Assembly (NCBI GenBank): GCA_007119175.1
Contig: SKQC01000294.1
Span: 1-32,480, forward strand
Source: Myxococcales bacterium
GTDB lineage: Bacteria; Myxococcota_A; Bradymonadia; Bradymonadales; Bradymonadaceae
Direction: 5' to 3'
DNA length: 32,480 bases
Each line of letters opens with the position of its first letter. Within the stretch, counting starts at the first letter, position 1. Below the pieces are notes generated by a model. The model had not been told where the DNA came from and did not search any database. It saw nothing but the letters and a program-made list of their open reading frames with translations. A program made the translations under genes and the position numbers. Of the stretch, positions 15,735 through 24,195 are shown in pieces.

Positions 15735-16538
15735 ATGGATCGTAAATGGAAGATGGGCATAGTCGCAGCCATCATCGGTGGTCTCAGTCTGACGGGCTGT
15801 GTGGACGAAGATGCTTCGGTGGTGATGCTGGGCAGCGTGATCGGCCAGGCCACTGTCGACGTCATCGAGACAGAAGATGAGGACGGCAATGTCATCGACA
15901 CAAATGTCAGTGTTACCTGCGATTATCCGCTCGACTTTGACGAACCGCGCGTCTGGAGCCGAGGGGTGATCAACCTCGAAGAACTGGGAGATACCGGCCA
16001 GCAAAGGGCCGATGGTATCCGTAATCGCCATGACGCCGTCGAACAGCGTCCGCCGGATCGCTACACCTTCCGCGCCGTATTCGAAAACCGGCTCTTCGAC
16101 AGTCGTTCCGTCGGCGCTACCAGCGGCGGTACCGGAGGGGGCTTTGAAGGACTCAGGCTCGACAAAAACGATATCATCATCGACTCCGCCACCGTCGATT
16201 TCGCCTCCGATGCCAATACGTTTACGGTAGGCGACCAGGTGGCGTCATTTCCGGGGATGACCCGCGAGCGGCTGACGACGATGCTCGTGCAATCCGGAGA
16301 TGGTGTGGCGTCGATGGATGTCCCCATCATCAATGGAGAACTCGAGAGAGAGGCATTTCAGGAGTTTCTCAGAGAAGGACTCGGCGTTGCCGACGATCAA
16401 TTCGTGACTTTCGTCGTCGATATCCAACTGCATGGCGAGACGGTCGGCGGCACCGAGGTGGAGTCCAATACCTACTCATTCCCAATCGAGATGTGTGCCA
16501 ATTGCACGACGGCCACAAATGGGTTGTGTGAAGAGTGA
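15735..16538 (+). CDS. Predicted lipoprotein following the pil operon
   Basis: A 267-residue protein with a clear lipoprotein signal: MDRKWKMGIV, a hydrophobic stretch, then LTGC. The mature protein starts VDEDAS and is acidic, with a Gly-rich loop (TSGGTGGGFEG) and cysteines near the C-terminus (CANC, LCEE). I recognise no family. AGGAGGAC precedes the start. It lies 135 bp after pilQ in the same direction, so it may be read with the pil operon, but two hairpins intervene. A role in pilus or secretin assembly is only a guess from position. Confidence 0.75.
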   Translation: MDRKWKMGIVAAIIGGLSLTGCVDEDASVVMLGSVIGQATVDVIETEDEDGNVIDTNVSVTCDYPLDFDEPRVWSRGVINLEELGDTGQQRADGIRNRHDAVEQRPPDRYTFRAVFENRLFDSRSVGATSGGTGGGFEGLRLDKNDIIIDSATVDFASDANTFTVGDQVASFPGMTRERLTTMLVQSGDGVASMDVPIINGELEREAFQEFLREGLGVADDQFVTFVVDIQLHGETVGGTEVESNTYSFPIEMCANCTTATNGLCEE

Positions 16539-16554
16539 TGTAAGCGGCGACAAT

Positions 16555-16588
16555 AAAAAAGGGCCCCGGGAGACCGGGGCTTTTTTTA
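16555..16588. terminator. Bidirectional rho-independent terminator
   Basis: GCCCCGG (16563-16569) and CCGGGGC (16574-16580) form the stem, flanked by an A-run on the left and a T-run on the right. It can stop transcription both ways between the convergent lipoprotein and DUF6178-like genes, and it overlaps the latter's stop codon. Confidence 0.9.
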
Positions 16589-18322
16589 TTTGGCCGGATG
16601 GGCGACCAGCAGCAACTCCAGATAGGGCTCGGGACCGATATAATCGCGTACTGGAGCCAGTTCGTCGATCAACCAGTCCAGCGTCTGGTCGAGCCACTTG
16701 GTGGCCAGTCCCGTCGTCTCCGGGGGCAATTCGACGAGCATCGGCCCGATGACGGATTCGAAAAATTGGATCGGGTCGTCATCCCAGGGCTTGTCGCGCA
16801 GAGCCTGGGGTAAGGTGCGCAGCTCTTCGGAGGTAAGCCCGCGCAAAGCCGGCTCCTGACGGATAATATGAGTGGCCAGTGCGGTGGCGAAAAAGGCGTC
16901 GAAGCTCACCGAATCCGGTTCATTTAAAAGCGTCCCCTCGTAGACCAGATTGGCGAGGTCTTCGACTGTGTTGTCAGTGACACCGAATAGCCACAATTGC
17001 TTGAACGCGACCATTCCGATGCGCAGCGCGGCGAGGTCGATCTGGTCTTGATGGCGAAAGATCTCAAACGTCTCCCGGTCGCGGCCAAAGGTGGGGCGCA
17101 GATCGGCGAGTCCCTCAAAGAGCGCCGTCTCGTCGGGGTTCAGCAGTGAATACGGCACTCCCTCGATAAGTGAGAGGGTGGGCCTATCTTCGAGGGTGCG
17201 CGCTTTTTGCTGCAGATTCGCCGTGATCGAATGGCCGACGCGAAATAAGGAGCGCAGCGGGATCGTCTCCAGTGCCCGGCGGGCGGCCTCGGGTTCGGTG
17301 CGGGCGACGAAATGCAGTCCCAGACTCAACAGCCCGGCGGTCCGCCGGATGACTTCGCGTCCCGTCTCGATCTCACCGGGCTCGATTCCATCGGCCACCA
17401 TGCTGCGATTGGACAGGGAGACAAGCTCGGCACTCAGGCGCTTTAATTGCGCCGGATCGTCGATGGAATCGAGGATCGCGAAAAAGAAAAACTCATCATT
17501 CAAGTTGTCTTTAATCACCGTCGGCACTTCAATGGTCGATGGCGGATCGAGGACCGGCTTTTCTTCTAATTCTCCACTCTCCCAGCGCTGGCGAAAGTCG
17601 ACGGGGTCGACGGTGGAGTACACGTCCAGTGCCTCGATGCGCTCGACGAACCCGTATTCTTCAAGCCGGCTGGTGCGAAATTTATAGGCCGTCTCCTCCA
17701 TCTCCGAGGTCAACTCCCAGCGCACGGCTTCAAAGAGAGCCCAGGCAAGGCCCTGATCGACAAAATAGAGCCGATCGACGAGGGCGCGCATCAGCCCCGA
17801 CAGGTCTTCGTCCTCCGGGTAGACCAATGCATAGGCGTTGTCGGGACTCAATTCGACATTCTCGGGCATTCCCTCCGGGATCTGGTCTTCTTCAATGACT
17901 TCGACGGCCACGAAATTCTTTTTGAAAAATAGGGCAGTGACTTCCGGATCGAGATCGCGCAGGGCTCGCTGAAAGTGCTCGTCGTCGGCCTCGGCGACCA
18001 ATACGGACAGCCAGGTGCTCATGCGACCGGTATCAATGCGGTCTTTCGCCCAGCAGTCGAGATCGACGAAGATCTGAAGCTGGTCCGGGCTGGCATAGGG
18101 AATCAGATCCATTCCCTGGTCGAAGCCGGCTTCCTTGATAAGCCGAAATAGGGTGTGGGGGTTTAGCGTCTTGATATGCTCTTCGGCGTCCGATCGGCTC
18201 AGAAGGGCATCGATCTGTTCGATGGGCTCGCCGGCCGGAAGCGCGGTGTCGAGTCGATCGAAGGGACCCGCTTCGGCGCGGCGTCGCTCTAGATCGACGA
18301 CTTTTTCTTGTTGCTTACTCAT
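16586..18322 (-). CDS. Large soluble protein, probably DUF6178 family
   Basis: A 578-residue protein with no signal peptide or membrane segment. From memory its sequence (LNPHTLFRLIKEAGFDQG, LDCWAKDRIDTGRMSTWLSVL) resembles the deltaproteobacterial family called DUF6178; this is recall, not a search. The family has no known biochemical role. It is largely alpha-helical and acidic, with no catalytic motif I can name. ATG at 18322 has GAGGT upstream. It is the last gene of a leftward run after epmA and lysK, 90 bp behind lysK, so cotranscription is plausible but may not reflect shared function. Confidence 0.75.
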   Translation of the reverse strand: MSKQQEKVVDLERRRAEAGPFDRLDTALPAGEPIEQIDALLSRSDAEEHIKTLNPHTLFRLIKEAGFDQGMDLIPYASPDQLQIFVDLDCWAKDRIDTGRMSTWLSVLVAEADDEHFQRALRDLDPEVTALFFKKNFVAVEVIEEDQIPEGMPENVELSPDNAYALVYPEDEDLSGLMRALVDRLYFVDQGLAWALFEAVRWELTSEMEETAYKFRTSRLEEYGFVERIEALDVYSTVDPVDFRQRWESGELEEKPVLDPPSTIEVPTVIKDNLNDEFFFFAILDSIDDPAQLKRLSAELVSLSNRSMVADGIEPGEIETGREVIRRTAGLLSLGLHFVARTEPEAARRALETIPLRSLFRVGHSITANLQQKARTLEDRPTLSLIEGVPYSLLNPDETALFEGLADLRPTFGRDRETFEIFRHQDQIDLAALRIGMVAFKQLWLFGVTDNTVEDLANLVYEGTLLNEPDSVSFDAFFATALATHIIRQEPALRGLTSEELRTLPQALRDKPWDDDPIQFFESVIGPMLVELPPETTGLATKWLDQTLDWLIDELAPVRDYIGPEPYLELLLVAHPAK

Positions 18323-18412
18323 CAGATACCTCGGCGCAACCACTACGAATGGCCGCTAATACGATTGGGGGTCACGTCGTAGAAGAGAACTCGACGGGAT
18401 AACAAGCGAACG

Positions 18413-20032
18413 TCAGTCGGCGTTCCCCGCACTTTTTTCGGCCAACCGCTCGTTGATGAGATTCAAGGTCTCTTCGACGCCGTAAAGATGGATAAAGGTG
18501 CCCAGGCGGGGGCCGCGATCCTGGCCGAGGAGCATGCGGTACATCGAGCGGAACCACTTTCCGAGTTTGATGTCGTTGTCCTTTCCGGCTCGGTAGGTCG
18601 CCGTCTGGATTTCCTCGGGATCGTCGCCATCGTATTGATCCAAAAACTCTCGGAGCTGTTCGACGCCGGGCATCACCTCTTCGTCGGGAAGTTTGTATTC
18701 CTTGGTGGGAAATACAAATTCGCGATAGTAGCGAAGAGCGCGGTCGACCAGATCGTCGATGACATCTTTATCGGCGTCGACACGGTCGTCGTAGCGGCGC
18801 AGATAATCCCACACCATGTCGCGGTCATCTGTATTGAGGACACTGACCAGATTGAGGATCATCGAGTAGGAAATATTCGACTCGTAAGTCACCTCTTCGC
18901 CGGCGTCGATTTCCTCGTCTTTGATAAAATAGACCGGATTATCGAGCTCTTGCTCCGATTCGGTGGCGACGCCGTAGTCGTGGAGCGCCTCCAGATATTG
19001 ATCGGTGGAGCGGGGAATGACCTCGAAGAATAGCTTTTTGGCCTTTTTGGGCTTTTTGAAAATAAACCAGGCCAGGCTTTCCAGAGGGCCATATTGCAGC
19101 CAGTCGTCGATGGAAAGGCCCGTGCCTTTGCTCTTCGATATTTTGGCCCCGTTTTCGTCGAGGAACATCTCGTAGAACATGCCCGCCGGCGGCTCTCCGC
19201 CCAGTGCGCGCACAATTTCAGTGGAGAGTTCGGCTGACTCGATGAGATCCTTTCCGTACATCTCGTAATCGACACCGAGAACGTACCATCGAAGGGCCCA
19301 GTCGACCTTCCAGCCGACCTTTACGTGACCGTCGGTGACGGGGACGGTCCCGGAATGGCCGCAGGCCTCGGCGCCGCGAAAGGATTGATCGCAGACGTAG
19401 GAGACGGCCCCGTCTTTGGGGTGGACGTCGGTGACGCGCGTGTTGTTGACCTTGCCGCAATTTTCACAGACCGGGAAAAACGGACTCCACTCGTCGCGAT
19501 TCGGATTGCGCAGGGTCTTGATGATCACCTGGCGGACCTCATCGTAGCATTCGAGGATCCGCAACAGGCCGTCATTAAACTCGCCACCTCGATACATATC
19601 TTTGGAGGAGACAAAATTATAATCGAATCCAAAGGAGTCCAAAAACGAGCGAAGCTGGGCGTTCATATAGCCGGAAAAGCTATCTTCTTCGCCGAAGGGA
19701 TCGGGAATATCGCATAGCGGCTTGCCCAGGTGTTCGGCGATCATATCACCATTGGGGATATTCTCGGGAACCTTGCGCAGCCCGTCCATATCGTCGCTAA
19801 ATGCGATCAACTTTGTCGGCCGGTCGCTGACGGTGCTAAAGGCGCGGCGCACCCAATTAGTGCGGGCGACTTCGGAAAAGGTGCCGATATGGGGCAGGCC
19901 GCTGGGACCGAAGCCGGTTTGGAATAAGACCGGATCGTCGTCGCTTTTTGCGTCGCCGGATTCAGCGCGCTTGAGATGTTCGTCGACGTGGCGAGCCTCG
20001 CGATAGGGCCAGGATTCGAGTTGTTCCGACAT
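18413..20032 (-). CDS. lysK: Class I lysyl-tRNA synthetase
   Basis: A 539-residue class I LysRS, the Rossmann-fold type common in archaea and found in some bacteria including alphaproteobacteria and certain deltaproteobacteria. It attaches lysine to tRNA-Lys. The HIGH signature is PHIGT (residues 47-51) and the KMSKS loop is KISKSKG (297-303). Cys189, Cys192, Cys214 and Cys224 fit a zinc-binding insertion. The C-terminal third is the helical anticodon-binding region. ATG at 20032 has GGAGGAATCC upstream; a longer open frame to 20140 has no such signal. It is unusual to find it next to a class II-type LysRS relative (epmA). Confidence 0.95.
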   Translation of the reverse strand: MSEQLESWPYREARHVDEHLKRAESGDAKSDDDPVLFQTGFGPSGLPHIGTFSEVARTNWVRRAFSTVSDRPTKLIAFSDDMDGLRKVPENIPNGDMIAEHLGKPLCDIPDPFGEEDSFSGYMNAQLRSFLDSFGFDYNFVSSKDMYRGGEFNDGLLRILECYDEVRQVIIKTLRNPNRDEWSPFFPVCENCGKVNNTRVTDVHPKDGAVSYVCDQSFRGAEACGHSGTVPVTDGHVKVGWKVDWALRWYVLGVDYEMYGKDLIESAELSTEIVRALGGEPPAGMFYEMFLDENGAKISKSKGTGLSIDDWLQYGPLESLAWFIFKKPKKAKKLFFEVIPRSTDQYLEALHDYGVATESEQELDNPVYFIKDEEIDAGEEVTYESNISYSMILNLVSVLNTDDRDMVWDYLRRYDDRVDADKDVIDDLVDRALRYYREFVFPTKEYKLPDEEVMPGVEQLREFLDQYDGDDPEEIQTATYRAGKDNDIKLGKWFRSMYRMLLGQDRGPRLGTFIHLYGVEETLNLINERLAEKSAGNAD

Positions 20033-20096
20033 GGATTCCTCCGTGGATTCGACGGGAAGACAAAATGATTTATCAGGGGCCGGGAACTGACGAAAT

Positions 20097-20144
20097 CCCG
20101 TTGCGGCGCGCACCTTAGTGGTGCCACGAGCACAATGCAACGGG
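20097..20144 (-). repeat. Nested hairpin between epmA and lysK
   Basis: CCCGTTGC (20097-20104) pairs with GCAACGGG (20137-20144), and inside it GCACC (20110-20114) pairs with GGTGC (20120-20124). No T-run follows on the minus strand. It could act as a leader structure of lysK. It does not match the T-box antiterminator sequence. Confidence 0.5.
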
Positions 20145-20157
20145 GGAGCGGGGTGGC

Positions 20158-21441
20158 CTATTGAGGCCAGTGGATACCCCGGTCGTCGCGGGTCAGAGCG
20201 AAAGGGGCGACGTCGCGCAGCGTCGACGCCCCGTCGGTGGCCAATAAGAGGAGGCGGTCGACGCCGAGGGCGACGCCGGCCGATGGAGGCATGCCCCAGT
20301 TTAATGCCCTCAAAAATGCTTCGGGGATGGGAAGCCGGGGAAGATTCAACTCCGATCTACGCTCGTTATCGGCCCTAAACCGCCGGCGCTGCTCGTCGGG
20401 ATCGGTCAGCTCTCCGAAGCCATTGGCCAACTCCAGGCCGTCGACGTAAAGCTCGAAGCGCTCTGCGGTTCGGGGCTCGCCGTCGGTGCCGCGGGCGAGG
20501 ACGGCCAGCGGCAGCGGCCAGTCGGTGACGAAGACGGCGCCCAGCGTTTTTAGATAGGGATCGATATGGGAGATGCTCAGGGAAAAGAAGATTTCATCCC
20601 ACTCGGCGTCGCCGACGGCGCGTTCCGACAGTAGATTGCGGCTCAAAACCTCGCGGCGCAGTGATGGCGCGTCGAGAGCCTCCAATAGATCGAATCCACA
20701 GGCCGCATCGACGACCTGCTGCATGGTCATGCGGGCAATAGGTGTTGCGATGGGGCGGGCGCAGTGGTCGTCGAGGATCTGGGCGACGAGTTTCTCCACG
20801 TCGTCGATGATGACCTCGACTGAGCGCCAGGGGCGGTACCACTCCAGAAGCGTAAATTCCGGGGTGTGCAGATCGGTCACCTCGGCGCCGCGCCAGACTC
20901 GGCAGAGCTGATAGATAGGACCGGCGCCGGCGGCCAATAATTGCTTCATCATCAGCTCCGGCGAGGTGTGCAGATAGGCCGGCAGATGCGGCGTCTCTTC
21001 GCCGGTTCCGCCGAGTTCAATGGGCACCGGATCGAGATGGGGATCCGTGCCGGGGGCGCGCAGCGATGCCGGGGTTTCGACCTCCAGAAAGTCGCGGTTC
21101 TCAAAGAAGTGGCGAATCCGCCGATTGATCTCGTGGCGGGCCCTTAGCGCTTCCCCCAGCGATGGAGATTGGCGTCGACCCAATGCGGTCGGGCCGTTTT
21201 TGGGGCGGTGGACCACCTGCAGGGCAGTGACCTGGAGGGTTTCTCTTTGGCGATATCCGCCGACGCGGATAAGTGCGCCATCGCTCAACGCCCCCTCATC
21301 GTCGAGGCCGCGCAGTGCGAATTCAGAAAATGCATTGAAAATCGCCCAGCCGTGTTCAGTTTTTCGCAGCCGTCCAGCAGTGGTCAGCGATTGGTTTTCC
21401 GGAAGCTGGTGAAGTGGGATATGCATCGAGTTGTCGACCAT
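20158..21441 (-). CDS. epmA: EpmA-type elongation factor P lysyltransferase (GenX/PoxA)
   Basis: A class II aminoacyl-tRNA-synthetase paralog (427 aa). EpmA activates (R)-beta-lysine and attaches it to EF-P instead of tRNA. Visible are the class II motif 2 region (GPIYQLCRVWRGAE, then TPEFTLLEWYRP, near-identical in style to known EpmA) and motif 3 (GVALGVDRLLLLA). Typical EpmA is about 325 aa and lacks an anticodon domain; here some 80-90 extra N-terminal residues (TAGRLRKTEHGW...) look like a reduced OB fold. The start is uncertain: ATG 21441, ATG 21426 and TTG 21504 all lack a good ribosome-binding site. EF-P and EpmB are not in the window. Confidence 0.85.
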   Translation of the reverse strand: MVDNSMHIPLHQLPENQSLTTAGRLRKTEHGWAIFNAFSEFALRGLDDEGALSDGALIRVGGYRQRETLQVTALQVVHRPKNGPTALGRRQSPSLGEALRARHEINRRIRHFFENRDFLEVETPASLRAPGTDPHLDPVPIELGGTGEETPHLPAYLHTSPELMMKQLLAAGAGPIYQLCRVWRGAEVTDLHTPEFTLLEWYRPWRSVEVIIDDVEKLVAQILDDHCARPIATPIARMTMQQVVDAACGFDLLEALDAPSLRREVLSRNLLSERAVGDAEWDEIFFSLSISHIDPYLKTLGAVFVTDWPLPLAVLARGTDGEPRTAERFELYVDGLELANGFGELTDPDEQRRRFRADNERRSELNLPRLPIPEAFLRALNWGMPPSAGVALGVDRLLLLATDGASTLRDVAPFALTRDDRGIHWPQ

Positions 21442-21673
21442 CGTCGAAGTGGGAGCATCAGGATTTGGTTTAGAGCGGTCGTCTTGCGCTGGTGGGCCCC
21501 GCAAGCTAGGCTACGCGCCAGTAATGAACGAATTTAACCGTTTCACGTCTCGTCAGCTTTCGAAAGAGAGCGTGTCGGTAATCGGTTTCAGCAATATCTG
21601 ATGTATCGATGCTGCCGCGTTTTTTTCGACTTCCGTATAGGCGATTTAATTGGCCTCGGGAACGGCACCTAAG

Positions 21674-21695
21674 GCAACGATACCGTTGCTTTTTT
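21674..21695 (+). terminator. Terminator in the leader of the acyl-CoA synthetase gene
   Basis: GCAACG (21674-21679) pairs with CGTTGC (21684-21689) over loop ATAC, followed by TTTTTT. It lies 38 bp before the ATG and faces the gene. AACGG (21661-21665) could instead pair with CCGTT (21683-21687), destroying the terminator, so attenuation is possible. No rightward gene lies upstream. Confidence 0.65.
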
Positions 21696-21733
21696 CTGTT
21701 GTGTACAGTCACTTCGAATAGGAGCAATCACCA

Positions 21734-23536
21734 ATGGCAAAAGAGTTCGAAAACCTCGTCGATGTATTCGAATCCAGCACCGAAAAATTCAGCGATCAGC
21801 CCTTATTCGGGACCAAGGTCTCCGGGCAGTATCAATGGACGACCTACGGGGAATTCGGTGAAATGGTGGCTCATTTTCGCGGAGCGCTGGCCTCATTGGG
21901 GGTCGAAAAGGGCGATACGGTAGCGGTCATTGCCAATAATCGCGTCGAGTGGGCCGTTGGCGCGTATGCGACCTATAGTCTGACGGCGATGTATTGCCCG
22001 ATGTACGAGGCGCAGCTCGCCAAGGACTGGAAGTATATCATCGAGGATAGCGGAGCAAAGGTCGTCCTGGTGGCCAACCAGGAGATCTACGAGCAGGTTC
22101 ATCCATTTATCGACGAAGTCGATAGCCTGGAGCGAGTGATCTATTTCGACGGGCCAGCAGACTCCGAGGACGCCTATGAGACACTGCTGGTGCATGGCGA
22201 GAAAAATCCAGTCGACGCCGATCATCCCGACTCCGAAGAGCTCTGTGGCTTTATCTACACCTCCGGGACCACGGGCAACCCGAAAGGAGTGCTGCTGAGT
22301 CACGGAAATATCATGAGCAACGTCAACAGCGTGCGCGGTCTGTTGGAGATCGGCACCGACGATGTGAGCCTGTCGTTTCTGCCCTGGGCTCATAGCTTCG
22401 GGCAGGTCGTGGAGCTGCACTGCCTATTTGCCATGGGGGCCTCGCTGGGAATCGTGGAGGACGTGACCACGATTATTGAAAATTTGAGCGAGGTTCGACC
22501 GACGCTTTTGTTCAGCGTCCCGCGGATCTTCAATCGCATCTACGACGGGGTGCATAAAAAGATGGAGGCCGAAGGGGGCATCAAAAAGATGCTCTTCGAC
22601 AAGGGATTGGCGAGCGCCGAAAAGATTCGCGAGCTCGAAGACGCCGGTGAGACGCCGGGATTTTGGCTGCGGACGATGAACGGTTTTTACGACAGTGTGG
22701 TCTTTTCAAAGGTCCGCGATCGCTTCGGTGGACGTCTAAAATACGCCTTCAGCGGTGGCGCCGCTTTAAGCCCGGAGGTGGCGATGTTTATCGATAACCT
22801 CAATATCACGGTATACGAGGGTTATGGGCTGACCGAGACCTCGCCGATTGTCACCTGCAACTATCCGAATAACCGGCGAATCGGCAGCGTCGGAAAGCCG
22901 ATTCCCGGCGTGGAGGTCACCATCGATGTCCTCGACCTCGACGGCTATCCGGAGGGCACCGGCGAGATCTGTGTGAAGGGTCCGAATATCATGCAGGGCT
23001 ACCACAACCTGCCCGATAAGACCGAAGCGGTGCTTTCCGACGATCGCACCTTCCGCACCGGCGATCTGGGTCGGCTCGACGAGGACGGTTATCTGTGGAT
23101 TCTGGGACGCGTCAAAGAACAATACAAATTAGAAAACGGCAAATACGTGGTGCCCGGGCCCATCGAGGAGCAGCTTAAATTGTCACCATTTATCAATCAG
23201 GTGATGGTCGAGGGCACAAATCAGGTACGCAATGTGGCCCTGATCGTCGTCGATGTCGAAACCCTCGGCGAGTGGTGTGATGATAATGGAATTCCCCGCG
23301 AGGAGAAGCTCGATCATCATAAGGTCAAGCAGTTGTATCGCGACGAAATCAAGCGGGTGGGCGGAAATATCAAGGGCTATGAACGACCGAAGAATTTTGC
23401 GCTTATCGACGAGGAGTGGACGCCGGACAACGATATGCTGACGCCGACGCTGAAGTTGAAGCGGAGAATCGTCAAGAATAAATATAGTGATAAATTAGAC
23501 GCTCTTTTTGAAGAGCAGCACGACGCGGCGGCGTAA
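21734..23536 (+). CDS. Long-chain acyl-CoA synthetase (AMP-forming)
   Basis: A 600-residue member of the AMP-binding (ANL) superfamily. It activates a fatty acid with ATP to an acyl-adenylate and transfers it to CoA. The P-loop-like motif YTSGTTGNPKG is at residues 175-185, the A5 motif GYGLTET at 363-369, and the adenylate-binding FRTGDLG with the hinge LGRVKEQYKLENGKYVVP follows. The sequence and length fit the long-chain FadD/FACS group; fine substrate choice cannot be read. AGGAGCAATCACC precedes ATG 21734. A terminator in its leader suggests attenuation, and a strong bidirectional terminator follows. Confidence 0.92.
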   Translation: MAKEFENLVDVFESSTEKFSDQPLFGTKVSGQYQWTTYGEFGEMVAHFRGALASLGVEKGDTVAVIANNRVEWAVGAYATYSLTAMYCPMYEAQLAKDWKYIIEDSGAKVVLVANQEIYEQVHPFIDEVDSLERVIYFDGPADSEDAYETLLVHGEKNPVDADHPDSEELCGFIYTSGTTGNPKGVLLSHGNIMSNVNSVRGLLEIGTDDVSLSFLPWAHSFGQVVELHCLFAMGASLGIVEDVTTIIENLSEVRPTLLFSVPRIFNRIYDGVHKKMEAEGGIKKMLFDKGLASAEKIRELEDAGETPGFWLRTMNGFYDSVVFSKVRDRFGGRLKYAFSGGAALSPEVAMFIDNLNITVYEGYGLTETSPIVTCNYPNNRRIGSVGKPIPGVEVTIDVLDLDGYPEGTGEICVKGPNIMQGYHNLPDKTEAVLSDDRTFRTGDLGRLDEDGYLWILGRVKEQYKLENGKYVVPGPIEEQLKLSPFINQVMVEGTNQVRNVALIVVDVETLGEWCDDNGIPREEKLDHHKVKQLYRDEIKRVGGNIKGYERPKNFALIDEEWTPDNDMLTPTLKLKRRIVKNKYSDKLDALFEEQHDAAA

Positions 23537-23544
23537 GCTGCCAG

Positions 23545-23594
23545 AACTAAAAAAGCCCCCGGTGATCAGATGATCGCCGGGGGCTTTTTTAGTT
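23545..23594. terminator. Strong bidirectional terminator
   Basis: A 23-bp stem (23545-23567 with 23572-23594) has one T-G pair and loop AGAT, with an A-run on the left arm and a T-run on the right arm. It serves the convergent acyl-CoA synthetase and DUF2914-like genes. Confidence 0.95.
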
Positions 23595-23606
23595 GTGTCG
23601 GACCAG

Positions 23607-24044
23607 TTATTCGCTGACCGAGAACTCGATGGTCTCCAATGTCTCTCCGCCATTGTCGCGAATTTCGACACTCCAGTCGCCGGTGCGCGAAGCGGTGGTC
23701 GACGCCCAGGTGCGCCAGCGGGGACTGGTACCGATTTCGATGTCAAACGTATGGAGTTCGTCGCCCTCAAAATGCCAGGCGACTTCGATCTCATCGGGAT
23801 CACCGTTGTTCTGCACGGCCATCCAGACGGCGACCGTATCGCCTTCGGAGAAGGAATCACTCTCGCCGACGGCTTCTCGATCTTCGACGTCGGCAGCCGA
23901 TTTCGCCTCGAGGACTTCCAGAGTGGAATTGGTCGCCGACGGGGAGGCCTCGTCATCGGAGGCATCGTCGTCGGCCATCGCCGGAGATGCCATCAGCATC
24001 GTCGCAGCGAAGACTGCAAATAGGGTCGACAGCTTATACTTCAT
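23607..24044 (-). CDS. Secreted DUF2914-like protein
   Basis: A 145-residue exported protein. A signal peptide (MKYKLSTLFAVFAATMLMA, cleaved after PAMA) is followed by an acidic Asp/Ser-rich linker, then one small beta-rich domain. The pattern AVQNN ... VAWHFEGDEL ... TWASTTASRTGDWSVEIRDNGGE fits DUF2914, whose hallmarks are a Trp-rich centre and a G-[DW]-W-x-V motif. The function is unknown. Two ATG codons in a row (24047, 24044) follow GGAG; the second has better spacing. Confidence 0.8.
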   Translation of the reverse strand: MKYKLSTLFAVFAATMLMASPAMADDDASDDEASPSATNSTLEVLEAKSAADVEDREAVGESDSFSEGDTVAVWMAVQNNGDPDEIEVAWHFEGDELHTFDIEIGTSPRWRTWASTTASRTGDWSVEIRDNGGETLETIEFSVSE

Positions 24045-24136
24045 CATAAACTCCATACCAGGGTTTTGATTATCTCTCTCATCCGAAATAATCGGATAGA
24101 GGACCTGAAAATACGCCACATGTTGCGAACGAAAAT

Positions 24137-24166
24137 ACCCTAGCGACGGATGTCTAAGAGTTTCAA
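24137..24166 (-). promoter_or_regulatory. Candidate promoter of the DUF2914-like gene
   Basis: On the minus strand TTGAAA (24166-24161) and TAGGGT (24142-24137) are 18 bp apart. The leader of about 90 nt contains a 6-bp hairpin (ATCCGA/TCGGAT, near 24083-24099). Confidence 0.3.
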
Positions 24167-24195
24167 CTGCCGTCGAGACAAGAGGCTCGGATTTC

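Noticed and set aside
20097-20144. T-box leader of lysK.
   Set aside because: The antiterminator consensus is not present; only a nested hairpin is seen.
21506-21727. A 73-codon leftward frame between epmA and the acyl-CoA synthetase gene.
   Set aside because: No good ribosome-binding site, very basic composition unlike the neighbours, and it runs over the terminator hairpin.
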